Assembly: GCF_003367245.1 (NCBI RefSeq)
Contig: NZ_QRGR01000008.1
Span: 215,039-279,038 of the forward strand
Length of the DNA stretch: 64,000 nucleotides
Source: Pontibacter diazotrophicus
GTDB lineage: Bacteria; Bacteroidota; Bacteroidia; Cytophagales; Hymenobacteraceae
Direction of reading: 5' to 3'
Numbering within the stretch: the stretch's first letter is position 1; the number at the start of each line of letters is the position of its first letter. A program made the translations under genes and the position numbers. The notes under the pieces are model-generated. The model worked only from the letters and a program-made list of their open reading frames with translations. It did not search any database and had not been told where the DNA came from. Positions 44,539 through 55,181 of the stretch are shown in pieces.

Positions 44539-44713
44539 TTCAGAAACGCGTCCTTTAACACAGATTTTTATTGCCCGCTCTATTCCCTATTAGCTATGAA
44601 ACACTCCGCTCTAAACTTAATAAGCTATGAAAAAAACTGCCTGAAAGGTTGTGGTGCCCCAAAAGGGTGCCACGCCTGATTGCAGTAAACGATGCCTTAG
44701 TCAAAATGAAACT

Positions 44714-45085
44714 ATGAAAAGCTTCCTCTGTATCGTGATTTTTTACCTCTGCCTGTCGATGCTGGTGGTGAGTTGCTCGGAGAGTGATCCGGCTCCTACC
44801 TGCATGCAGGCAGAGGTAATCGGTCCCGATAACTGCCAAAACGGATGGTATATCCTGAAACTAAAGGATGATGCCACCTTAGCCGGGAGCCAGAGCAACC
44901 ATTACATTGGGCAACTGCACGGAGGATATGTAACTACCCGAAATCTGCCGGAGGAATATCGGCAGGAAGGGCTCCAGTTGAAGTTGTCTTTGGAACTGGA
45001 TGAGGAGCCGACCCAGATTTGCCCTGCTATTTATGTGATATACCCGGCAGTCAGGGTGGTGCGTGTATGCAGGCAGGCCAGCTGA
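44714..45085 (+). CDS. Small lipoprotein of unknown function
   Basis: 123 residues from ATG 44714. Signal MKSFLCIVIFYLCLSMLVVSC has the lipobox LVVSC (Cys21), followed by an acidic SESDP start. The mature part has five further cysteines (Cys-rich: PTCMQ, DNCQN, TQICP, RVCRQ), which may form disulfides, and short beta-like repeats. Family not recognised. It comes after the sigma/barrel pair and before a strong terminator; whether it belongs to that operon is uncertain. Confidence 0.7.
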   Translation: MKSFLCIVIFYLCLSMLVVSCSESDPAPTCMQAEVIGPDNCQNGWYILKLKDDATLAGSQSNHYIGQLHGGYVTTRNLPEEYRQEGLQLKLSLELDEEPTQICPAIYVIYPAVRVVRVCRQAS

Positions 45086-45154
45086 TTTATAAAAGATTTA
45101 CCTTCAGTTTTATCTTTAGTACCTATTGTTTGTTGATTAAAAATGGTTGATTAA

Positions 45155-45193
45155 AGCAGGAGGCCTGTCATCTTTTGGCAGGCCTTTCTGCTT
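45155..45193 (+). terminator. Terminator after the small lipoprotein gene
   Basis: AGGCCTG (45161-45167) pairs with CAGGCCT (45179-45185), extended by AGCAG/CTGCT outside. The 477-base gap from 45086 to 45562 otherwise holds the promoter at 45383 and nothing I can assign. Confidence 0.7.
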
Positions 45194-45382
45194 CCTTTAA
45201 CAGGGAGAGGGCAGCAACGGTGGCTGTTTAAAGGCTGGCAATGTAAGGTTGAGAATTGGAGGGTGATAACAGTTGAAACATATAGCAATGTTTCTTGAGT
45301 TTCAGGCAGTAGTTGTGCAATATCTTGTGCCAAAGGAAGTTTAGTATAGGACATTATCTTTCTGATAGCGAAAATATAGTGT

Positions 45383-45390
45383 TATATTTG
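45383..45390 (+). promoter_or_regulatory. -7 promoter element of the DUF4270 operon
   Basis: TATATTTG fits TAnnTTTG. It implies a leader of about 165 bases before ATG 45563. The direct repeat GGCACTTT lies in that leader. Confidence 0.5.
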
Positions 45391-45562
45391 GGGCCTGGAA
45401 AAGAAAATTCTTTATAGAAGCGTTTTGTGGCACTTTCCTAAAGGCACTTTGTTTGCTAGTCAGCAGCTATTAACGGAGGCTGAAACAGATAAAATTTCAG
45501 GCCCCACCGCATTGTATTATTATCAAATTAGAAGAAGAATCTGTTTACAACAGTATTAACCT

Positions 45563-46912
45563 ATGCAATTTTTAAGTAAAAACGCAATCCTGCGAAACAA
45601 AATAACGCTGTTCCTTTGCTGCTGCCTGGCGCTTGCCTCCTGCGAAGATCCCAATGAGCTGGGCGTGGGGCTGGTGGATGACAACATTGCCGGCAGATTC
45701 ACAGATACCCTGACAGTGAATGTTTCGACGGTATACCTTGACTCGGTAGCAACATCAGGACAAAGTACGATGCTGGTAGGCCAGTTTTCTGCGCCTTACA
45801 GCGGCACACTGGAGTCAAATTCATTGTTTCAGCTTGGCCTGGGCAGTGCATGGACCGTTGCGGCAGACGCTACTTATGATTCTCTGCAACTGGTTGTACC
45901 TTTAAGCGGCTACTACTATGGGGATACCACACAGGCACAGACCCTGGAGTTTTACAGGCTTACGAGCGACATACAGGCAAGAAGACTCAGCCCTTATTTC
46001 TTTAATGAAGAGCCTGCCTCTGTTTTCTATACTGATAACGCACTTTATAACATCAGCAGAACTGATGCCGCACCAGAGCCTTTTAGTTCTTTTACATTTA
46101 CCCCACGGCCGGTAAGTCAAGATACCCTCGCTATTCCGTTGTCTGATGAGTTGGGGCAGGAGTGGCTCGACCTGAAGAAAGCAGGCGACAGCAGGCTGGC
46201 AGATGCCACAAATTTCCTGAACTACTTTAAGGGCCTCAAAGTAGCAAGTACGGAGGGAAGCGCCGTGTTAGGCTATGCATTGGCTGGTGCAAGAGTACGC
46301 TTGTACTATTCTGAAACAGTAGACGGCACTCTGACCGCGAGAACAAAAGACTTTACTGTAACGAACTCCAACTTGCAGTACAACCAGATAGAAACAGACT
46401 TAGAAGGTACTCCGCTGGAAGGCGTAACGCGCAGTGGTGGAGAAGTGCCAGCCGAACAAACAGGCAATGTAAGTGTAACGCAGGCTGGTGCAGGTCTCAT
46501 GATAAAACTGGAATTCCCCTACCTGAATGACCTGAGCAGCCAGTTAACGCCTGACCTGATCAACCGTGCGGTACTGGTGGTAGAGCCGCTGAGCAATACA
46601 ACACAGTATCCTGCTCCTGCTACGCTGTCGCTGTACAGTACAAACAGGACAAATGTGCCGTTCAGGCCACTCCTGCTTAACCCGCTCGATGCCAATAGTC
46701 CAGCGCTGACGGCTGCTTACCAGGAAACCAGCAACCGGTATGAGTTTAACCTTACTCCTTATATCATTGATCAGCTGAAGACGGAAAACACGAGAGGTAA
46801 TGCGTTATTTCTGGCCCCTCCGGTTGCTACTTATATTCAGAGCGTGAGCAGGTTGGTTGTGGGTGGGCCACAGAGCGTTAAATTAAGACTTTACTATACT
46901 ACAATTAAATAA
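45563..46912 (+). CDS. DUF4270 domain lipoprotein
   Basis: 449 residues. Signal with lipobox (LALASC, Cys27), then the DUF4270 opening EDPNELGVGLV. The long beta-rich body has the family terms TLTVNVSTVYLDSV, LVGQFSAPYSGTLESNS, YDSLQLVVPLSGYYYGD and FEFPYLNDLSS, ending in SVKLRLYYTTIK. Function unknown; the family is restricted to Bacteroidota and predicted to be at the cell surface. The kelch-repeat lipoprotein gene follows 13 bases later, so they form an operon. Confidence 0.85.
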   Translation: MQFLSKNAILRNKITLFLCCCLALASCEDPNELGVGLVDDNIAGRFTDTLTVNVSTVYLDSVATSGQSTMLVGQFSAPYSGTLESNSLFQLGLGSAWTVAADATYDSLQLVVPLSGYYYGDTTQAQTLEFYRLTSDIQARRLSPYFFNEEPASVFYTDNALYNISRTDAAPEPFSSFTFTPRPVSQDTLAIPLSDELGQEWLDLKKAGDSRLADATNFLNYFKGLKVASTEGSAVLGYALAGARVRLYYSETVDGTLTARTKDFTVTNSNLQYNQIETDLEGTPLEGVTRSGGEVPAEQTGNVSVTQAGAGLMIKLEFPYLNDLSSQLTPDLINRAVLVVEPLSNTTQYPAPATLSLYSTNRTNVPFRPLLLNPLDANSPALTAAYQETSNRYEFNLTPYIIDQLKTENTRGNALFLAPPVATYIQSVSRLVVGGPQSVKLRLYYTTIK

Positions 46913-46925
46913 GAATTACTGAGCT

Positions 46926-47981
46926 ATGACAATCCTTTATAAAAACATGCGCCTGTTAACGAGCCTATTTCTCATGTTAACCATGTGTGTGTTTACATCG
47001 TGTGACAGCGAAGAAGTTCTGCTTGGTAACTGGACGCGACAGTCTGACTTTGCCGGAACAGCGCGTACCGGCGCCGTTGCCTTCACCATCGACGGAAGAG
47101 CATACGTAGGCACAGGCTCTGACGGTACAAATCGCTTAAATGATTTCTGGCAGTATAACCCGGAAAGTAATGAGTGGACCAGGATGGCGGATTTCCCTGG
47201 TGTGGCCCGAAGTGGGGCAGTTGGTTTTGCTGCAAACGGCAAAGGCTACATCGGCACCGGCTACGACGGCACCAACAACCTGAATGACTTCTGGGAGTTT
47301 GATCCGGCAGGACAGGGCACCTGGACACAGATTGCCGACTTCCCTGGTACAGCCCGGTTTGGCGCTGTTGCCATGACCCTCGAAAACAAAGGCTATGTAG
47401 CGGCCGGCTATGACGGCAGCTACCGCAAAGACTTCTGGCAGTTTGACCCAGCAACGGGTACCTGGACTGAAAGAACAGAATTGTCTGGTGCAAGGCGCGT
47501 AAACGGGTTTGCCTTTACTGTAAACGACAAGGGATATATAGGGGGAGGCCTCAACAACGGTATTTTAGAGACTGACTTGATAGAATACACTCCTGCCACA
47601 GACACCTGGCGTAACATGCGCAGCCTAAACTCAGCGGAACGCCCTGGTACAGAGTATCCTACGCCACGCACCAATGCCACTGCTTTTGCAATCAACAATA
47701 GAGCTTATCTATTGGGAGGAACCAGAGTTAGTCGGGCTGACACTCAAACAGGAGAGCCTTACAGTTCAAACCCAACAAATGCTGCAGCGCAGAGCGACGC
47801 ATGGGAGTATAACCCTGCTACCGATACATGGCGCACCCTGAGTGGTGCTACACGCGCCGCCAGCAGAGAAAGCGCTATTGGCTTTGCCATCGGCGACTAT
47901 GGCTACATTGGTTTAGGTCGGAACGGCACAACGCGCTCCAGCGAAATCTGGCAGTACGACGTTACCAGGGGCGGCGATTAA
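46926..47981 (+). CDS. Kelch-repeat beta-propeller lipoprotein
   Basis: 351 residues. Signal with lipobox (CVFTSC, Cys26). Six kelch-like repeats of about 50 residues follow, each with the pattern W-x-(M/I)-x-DFPG-x-AR-x-GA-x-(G/A)F-x-(x)-(G/N)-(K/R)-(G/A)Y-(V/I)-G-(T/G)-G, for example WTRMADFPGVARSGAVGF and WTQIADFPGTARFGAVAM. The propeller is presumably surface-exposed and mediates binding; no enzymatic residues are evident. Expressed with the DUF4270 gene. Confidence 0.88.
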   Translation: MTILYKNMRLLTSLFLMLTMCVFTSCDSEEVLLGNWTRQSDFAGTARTGAVAFTIDGRAYVGTGSDGTNRLNDFWQYNPESNEWTRMADFPGVARSGAVGFAANGKGYIGTGYDGTNNLNDFWEFDPAGQGTWTQIADFPGTARFGAVAMTLENKGYVAAGYDGSYRKDFWQFDPATGTWTERTELSGARRVNGFAFTVNDKGYIGGGLNNGILETDLIEYTPATDTWRNMRSLNSAERPGTEYPTPRTNATAFAINNRAYLLGGTRVSRADTQTGEPYSSNPTNAAAQSDAWEYNPATDTWRTLSGATRAASRESAIGFAIGDYGYIGLGRNGTTRSSEIWQYDVTRGGD

Positions 47982-48014
47982 ACAAAGCACCTGCTTGTGT
48001 ACGCGATTGTATAG

Positions 48015-48054
48015 AACAGCAAAGCCTGCCTTTAAGAGCAGGCTTTGCTGTTTT
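48015..48054 (+). terminator. Terminator after the kelch lipoprotein gene
   Basis: Perfect 15-bp stem AACAGCAAAGCCTGC/GCAGGCTTTGCTGTT with an 8-base loop, ending TTTT. Confidence 0.9.
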
Positions 48055-48163
48055 ACTCCGCGGAAGGCAGCCTGCACAAATAGCTATGACTGTAGCAAAA
48101 GCGTAAACTTACTGCCTGCTCTTTGTGTTATAGTATATCCTATCATATCCGTAAAAACAACGA

Positions 48164-50191
<2,028 letters not shown>

Positions 50192-50214
50192 CAGTAGATT
50201 TTATTTTAGTTAGT

Positions 50215-50264
50215 AAGAAAGCGGAATGATGCACCTTCAGGGAACATCGTTCCGCTTCTTATTT
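50215..50264 (+). terminator. Terminator after uvrB
   Basis: AAGCGGAA-T-GATG pairs with CATC-G-TTCCGCTT around a 13-base loop, then CTTATTTTG. It precedes the GNAT promoter. Confidence 0.75.
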
Positions 50265-50344
50265 TGAAGATGAATTGCCTGAGGTTTAATCTTAGCAGTT
50301 TATCGTTTCCTATAGAGCGTTATCTTCGCAACAAAAAAGAATAC

Positions 50345-50887
50345 ATGCCTTTTCCTGATTCAAATATTTTTACGTTTCGTGCCGGAGCCAATGACGATGC
50401 CGCTTTGCTGGCTGACTTAGGCTGGCGCACGTTTGAGGAATCCTTTGCCGCTTACAACAAGCCTGAGGACATGGCCGCTTTTCGGCCTACCATGTACAGC
50501 CCAGAACTACAGGCCACTGAATTAGCCGACCCCACAACCAAGTTTATACTGGTAGAGGTGGCAGGAGAGGCCATAGCATACCTGAAACTCAACAAAGGAC
50601 CGGCACCAGAAGCCATTCAGGCGGAGCGTCCGCTTCAGATAAACCGCCTCTACATCACCAGTGCCTGGACAGGCCGCGGATTGGGTGACCAACTCATGCA
50701 ACTGAGCCTAGAAAAAGCCCTGCAGCATGATCATGATGTGGTGTGGCTAACGGTGTGGGAGCACAACGAACGGGCCAAGCGGTTTTATCAGAAATACGGC
50801 TTCAGAGAAGTAGGCGAACTGGAGTTTGTACTGGGCCAGGACGTACAGCGTGATTTATATATGCAGCGGGAAGTAAGGCTAGGCTAA
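50345..50887 (+). CDS. GNAT family N-acetyltransferase
   Basis: 180 residues from ATG 50345 (MPFPDSNIFTFRAG), preferred to the longer frame at 50264, which would start within the uvrB terminator. GNAT motifs: strand FILVEVAGEAIAYLKL, acetyl-CoA loop ITSAWTGRGLGDQLMQ (R/Q-x-x-G-x-G/A), and WLTVWEHNERAKRFYQKYGFREVG. The acetyl acceptor is unknown. A TATCTTCG box at 50321-50328 is a possible promoter. Confidence 0.88.
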   Translation: MPFPDSNIFTFRAGANDDAALLADLGWRTFEESFAAYNKPEDMAAFRPTMYSPELQATELADPTTKFILVEVAGEAIAYLKLNKGPAPEAIQAERPLQINRLYITSAWTGRGLGDQLMQLSLEKALQHDHDVVWLTVWEHNERAKRFYQKYGFREVGELEFVLGQDVQRDLYMQREVRLG

Positions 50888-51029
50888 AGGCAGGGAAACT
50901 GCCATAGTAACAGTTTTAAAGAGAGGTAGCTTCTAATGTGTTGATCAGATATTCAAGTGGTTCTCTGAGCTGTTATTTCTTAGTTCCATCGGGTCATACA
51001 CTTCCTGAGAGACAAAGCAAGTAACAAAG

Positions 51030-51094
51030 AAACCCCGACAGCTTTAGCTAAGAAACTCTCTTTAGAGGATATAGCTAAACCTGTCGGGGTTTTA
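51030..51094. terminator. Long stem-loop, probable bidirectional terminator
   Basis: Arms AACCCCGACAGCTTTAGCTA (51031-51050) and TAGCTAAACCTGTCGGGGTT (51072-51091) pair with one mismatch over 20 bp. The loop has its own CTCT/AGAG pair. T-rich on the right and A-rich on the left. It lies between convergent genes, in a 284-base gap with no gene. Confidence 0.75.
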
Positions 51095-51171
51095 GCACTT
51101 GCACTTATACACTCTTCACCTTCAGATATACCCATGAGAATGTGCAGGTGAATCATGCAAATGCCGCTGCT

Positions 51172-52299
51172 TTATTTAGTAATATAGCCAAACAGGCCAT
51201 CTGTTTCCTCATCTGGCCCGGCTGCAAAGTATAACCTGTTCTGATCTATAGTGGTAGCTGTACTTGGAGGGAAGGCTATTGCCCATAAGCCATCAATAGC
51301 AATGGGGCTGTCATCATCCCGAAGTTGCCCGATAAACTTTCCATTGGCAGTATAAGCGTTGATGCGTCCATCCCCGAAGTTGCCGACCAGGATAACGTTT
51401 CGGAAAGCCGCACTGTTGTTAGAACCATCATCTATAAAGCCATCAGGCGCCTGTGCTATACCCCAGGGAGAATTGAGGACCCCTTTGGAAGCAAAACGCC
51501 TCTCCAGGTTACCATCTGGATAAAAGATGTTCACATAGCCATTACCAAGTCCTGCTTCATCTTTCCCACTCGCTGCTACTTTGGCATAAGTTACATACAG
51601 CCTGTCGCCAACATTCTGAATGTTGAAAGGCGCATATCCAGCCGGTATAGCCGGATCCATGAACAGCATATCGCTCACTTCATTAAATTCTGAATCATAC
51701 ACTTCAATTTTACGCTCGCGGTAATTGGCTGCATACAGATATGTCTCGCCTTCATCTGAGGCTATGGCAAGGCCAGTATAGGCGGCAGATGAAGAGTTGT
51801 CTATCATTTTCACCGCTGCGTCTCCACCGTTCCAACCTGAGATAACGCCATCCGCTCCAACAAAAATGAAGCGTGCCGGCTGCCCGTTAGGAAGTTGAAA
51901 GCCGGACGAGCCATTGAAGACAATGCCAGTAGGGTGACCACCTGTTTCAGAGGTAGGTGACGGAATAGTGACAGGACCTCTGAGTTCATCCCCATCCTGG
52001 TTGTACAAATAGCTCAGGCCTGTACCTTCAGCAGTCGGCCAAATCACACCACCCGGGCTGAAAGTTATACCCCAGGCATTGATCAGCGTAGGGTCAACCC
52101 TTGCTGCATCATACGCTGCAGTGTTGGCCACTAAGTCTACCTGCCTGTAATCCTTCAGTTGCCTTGGGTTTTCAGGAAAGAAGTCAGGAAACTCCTCCTG
52201 AAGCTTATCGCAGCCTGTGCTAATAAAAATGAGTATAAACAAAAGAATGGCAATTCGTGAAAGAGGAGTATTGCGCTTGATTTGATCGATCTTTTTCAT
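51172..52299 (-). CDS. TIGR03118-family lipoprotein beta-propeller
   Basis: 375 residues. Signal with lipobox (FISTGC, Cys30). The family core is visible: LINAWGITFSPGGVIWPTAEGTGLSYLYN, HPTGIVFNGSSGF, FVGADGVISGWN, AAYTGLAIAS, and NSPWGIAQAPDGF with GNFGDGRINAYT, all repeating NHL-type propeller elements. The family has no assigned function; many members are predicted cell-surface proteins. It is monocistronic and convergent with the GNAT gene. Confidence 0.85.
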   Translation of the reverse strand: MKKIDQIKRNTPLSRIAILLFILIFISTGCDKLQEEFPDFFPENPRQLKDYRQVDLVANTAAYDAARVDPTLINAWGITFSPGGVIWPTAEGTGLSYLYNQDGDELRGPVTIPSPTSETGGHPTGIVFNGSSGFQLPNGQPARFIFVGADGVISGWNGGDAAVKMIDNSSSAAYTGLAIASDEGETYLYAANYRERKIEVYDSEFNEVSDMLFMDPAIPAGYAPFNIQNVGDRLYVTYAKVAASGKDEAGLGNGYVNIFYPDGNLERRFASKGVLNSPWGIAQAPDGFIDDGSNNSAAFRNVILVGNFGDGRINAYTANGKFIGQLRDDDSPIAIDGLWAIAFPPSTATTIDQNRLYFAAGPDEETDGLFGYITK

Positions 52300-53016
52300 G
52301 AAGTTGATTTTAAAAACCCAAGTACTTGCGTTGTTTCATTTGTCTGTCTAACCTTTTAGAGGTTCAACCTGTGGAGTCTTCAATGCATCAGTTTTAAAGA
52401 TTCTTGCAAAGAACTGTGGTAAAACAAAAGATCATCGGCCGAAAGCCGGGCAGGAGCAAAGCAAGCACATGAATCAGGCTATGCTTTAACGAAATGGCGA
52501 ACGTAGGATTAGACGTGCTGATTGTTGAAAGACTTTCTTCAGCAATCCTGCAATGGTGTGCAGCAACAGACTTTTATCCGAATAAAGGACAACAAGTACA
52601 CGCACTAGTAGCCAGATGGAAAGAGTGAGACAGCTAATAACCATTGAGGTGCAGGAAATTAGCTTCCATCAGAGAACAATCTTAACAGGCACACGTCTTA
52701 TCGAATCCGGCTGAATTTTTGAAGCCGTTGCCTGTTGCAGAAAATAAATTATAGGATTTATTATATCGCATAAATTATAAATTACCTGCGATGCAATTAC
52801 CGGGTCCAATTATTGTTCTGCAGCAAAATGAATATTCTGGCGCTAATTACAAATCATTGAAGTTTAAAGGTGAGGATAACTTAGAGAAAGCATGGCGTAA
52901 AAGACTGTATATTCCGGTTACTTTTCTTCTGGAGAAGAAAAGCAAAAAGCAGGCAGCTGTAGTTTACTTGTGTGGCCTGTCTTATTAAAGTATATTCATA
53001 AATAAACTTTTCTGAT
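52300..53016. other. Long intergenic region between two propeller genes
   Basis: 717 bases with divergent genes on both sides. A 65-codon frame (52791-52988, plus) has no ribosome-binding site and poor composition, so I do not call it. I found no exact TAnnTTTG with a proper -33 partner, no strong hairpin and no RNA gene. Confidence 0.5.
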
Positions 53017-53937
53017 ATGAAGCACCCTAATTCAATTGCAACATTCTTTAGCATCGTTTTCATTCTGTTTCTACCAGTAATGCTGTCAGCGCAAATCACA
53101 GACAAGGCGTCTATTGTTGCCAAAGGCGCACAGGTGGAGAAGCTTGGCGATGGCTATACCTTTACCGAGGGACCCGCCGTGGATAGGGAAGGGAATGTAT
53201 ATTTCACTGATCAGCCAAACGATAAGATCCTTCGCTGGTCGGCAAGTACAAGCGAGATCAGCACGTTTTCTGATAAAACCGGGCGCTCTAATGGCCTGTA
53301 CTTTGATGCCAAAAGTAACCTGATTGCCGCTGCAGATGAAAAGAACCAGCTCTGGTCCTTCGACGAGTCAGGAAACCCCACGGTGCTTGTCTCTGATTAT
53401 GAGGGAAAGTTACTCAACGGGCCTAATGATATCTGGATCACGCCTGAGGGTGGTATGTTCATAACCGATCCGCTGTACAAGCGGGACTACTGGACACGCG
53501 ACCCGCAAATGCAGCAGGATGGCCAGCACCTGTACTACCTGAGCCCTGACCGTAGCCAGATGCGCAGAGTAGACGAAAACCTTCAGCAACCAAACGGAAT
53601 CATAGGCACGCCAGACGGAAAGAAACTGTATGTTGCCGATATAGGTGCGGGTAAAACATATGTGTACGACATTGAGCAAGATGGAATACTTTCAAACAGG
53701 AAGCTTTTTGCGCCTATGGGATCGGACGGTATGACCATCGACAACAAAGGGAATATTTACCTCACCGGAAAAGGCGTGACTGTTTTCAGTAAAGAAGGAG
53801 AGCAGATTGCCCATATCCCCATTGACGAAGACTGGACAGCCAACGTGACCTTTGGTGGTGAAGACCGCAAAACGCTGTTTATTACGGCGATGGACTCAGT
53901 TTATGGTTTGAAGATGAACGTTGAAGGAGCGCGATAG
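53017..53937 (+). CDS. Secreted SMP-30/gluconolactonase family protein
   Basis: 306 residues. Signal peptide 1-25 (LFLPVMLSAQ). Propeller motifs: FTEGPAVDREGNVYFTDQPNDKIL (metal Glu), NGPNDIWI (Asn/Asp), QPNGIIGTPDGKKLYVAD (Asn), and MGSDGMTIDNKGNIYLTG (Asp). It hydrolyses a lactone outside the cytoplasm; the sugar is unknown. Unlike the relative at 5477 it is exported and about as long without the signal. Monocistronic. Confidence 0.92.
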   Translation: MKHPNSIATFFSIVFILFLPVMLSAQITDKASIVAKGAQVEKLGDGYTFTEGPAVDREGNVYFTDQPNDKILRWSASTSEISTFSDKTGRSNGLYFDAKSNLIAAADEKNQLWSFDESGNPTVLVSDYEGKLLNGPNDIWITPEGGMFITDPLYKRDYWTRDPQMQQDGQHLYYLSPDRSQMRRVDENLQQPNGIIGTPDGKKLYVADIGAGKTYVYDIEQDGILSNRKLFAPMGSDGMTIDNKGNIYLTGKGVTVFSKEGEQIAHIPIDEDWTANVTFGGEDRKTLFITAMDSVYGLKMNVEGAR

Positions 53938-54204
53938 CTTTCTTACAGGCTTTTAAAGAATTGATAATTGCCTGCAGCGCCTCACACAGAAAGCAGGAAT
54001 AGGTTTCTTCATAAGGTTGCACAGCAATCAAGCATAGGCTGAGAACTAATAGCTTTGTTGCATGCTTTTAGAGTATAAGCGTCTTTATAGTGGGTAGCTA
54101 GTATGGAATTTAAAGAGGATTTTTCTTGATATAAAATATATAACTAAATAATTAGTTATTATGAGTAGATTTTTTTTTCTTTAGTAAACTAAGAAAGAAA
54201 AGAG

Positions 54205-55122
54205 ATGAAAAGAATGCTCCTGACCACGCTATTGGTGGCAAGTATGGCTGCTGCTGTGTCGGCTCAAAGTATAGGTGAGGCGAGTGCGCTTTACAATGCC
54301 AAAGAGTATAAAGCCTCTGGTGAAATGTACGACAAGGCCCTGGCAAAAGGAAAAGACAACCCCACCGACTACTACAATGCGGCATGCTCCTGGGCTCTGG
54401 CCGGAGACAACAACAAGGCGCTATCGCACTTGCAGCAGGCTGTAGCCAAAGGATATATTAACCTAAGCCATCTAAAACAGGATACTGACCTGAACAGCCT
54501 TCACCAGGAAAAACGCTGGAAAACCCTTGTGCAGGACCTGGAGAAAAAAGTGGCAACCCTGGAGGCAAACTACAATAAACCGCTGAAGGCACAATTAGAG
54601 CAGATCTACAAAACGGACCAGGAGATTAGAATGAAAATTGAGCCGGTTCAGAAAGAGTTCGGGCCCGAGTCTCCTCAAATGAAGGCGCTTTGGGAGGAAA
54701 TGGCCAAAACGGATGAGGCGAATAAAAAAGAAGTAGTGGCTATACTGGAAAAGTACGGCTGGCCTGGTAAAAGTATGGTGGGCCCACAAGCCAATTCAGC
54801 TGCTTTCCTGGTAATTCAGCACTCCGATAAAGAAACGATGGAAAAATACCTGCCCATGTTGCGGGAGGCAGTGGCCAAAGGGGAGGCAGCCAAAAGCCAG
54901 TTGGCGTTAATGGAAGACAGGGTGCGGATGAACAATGGACAGCCACAGCTTTACGGCAGCCAACTGCGCATGAACGCTGAAACAGGGCAATACGAGCTAT
55001 ACACTATAGAAGACGAGGTGAACGTAGACAAGAGACGGGCAAGCATGGACCTGGAGCCGCTGACAGACTACATGAAAAGATTCGGAATCGATTATCAGGT
55101 GCCGCAGGCCTTATCAAACTAA
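54205..55122 (+). CDS. Exported DUF6624/TPR protein
   Basis: 305 residues. Signal peptide 1-20 (AAAVSAQ). Two TPR-like repeats at 22-100 (ALYNAKEYKASGEMYDKAL, YYNAACSWALAGDNNKAL), then the DUF6624 region from about 125, recognised by LEKYGWPGKSMVGPQANSAAFLVIQHSD and KSQLALMEDRVRMNNGQPQLYGSQ. Function unknown; found in exported proteins of this phylum. Purine-rich AAGAAAAGAG precedes ATG. Confidence 0.8.
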   Translation: MKRMLLTTLLVASMAAAVSAQSIGEASALYNAKEYKASGEMYDKALAKGKDNPTDYYNAACSWALAGDNNKALSHLQQAVAKGYINLSHLKQDTDLNSLHQEKRWKTLVQDLEKKVATLEANYNKPLKAQLEQIYKTDQEIRMKIEPVQKEFGPESPQMKALWEEMAKTDEANKKEVVAILEKYGWPGKSMVGPQANSAAFLVIQHSDKETMEKYLPMLREAVAKGEAAKSQLALMEDRVRMNNGQPQLYGSQLRMNAETGQYELYTIEDEVNVDKRRASMDLEPLTDYMKRFGIDYQVPQALSN

Positions 55123-55134
55123 AACCTATAACAC

Positions 55135-55180
55135 GGGCAAAGGCTGAATTTCGATTTTTCCAGTCTTTGCCCGACTTTTT
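55135..55180. terminator. Terminator between convergent genes
   Basis: GGGCAAAG-G-CTG pairs with CAG-T-CTTTGCCC around a 14-base loop, then GACTTTTT. It serves the DUF6624 gene and perhaps the radical SAM gene. Confidence 0.75.
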
Positions 55181-55181
55181 G

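Noticed and set aside
45151..45354. 67-codon minus-strand frame after the small lipoprotein
   Set aside because: It runs through a terminator hairpin and has no support.
52791..52988. 65-codon frame in the gap at 52.3-53.0 kb
   Set aside because: No ribosome-binding site or promoter; residues look random and an opposite frame overlaps it.
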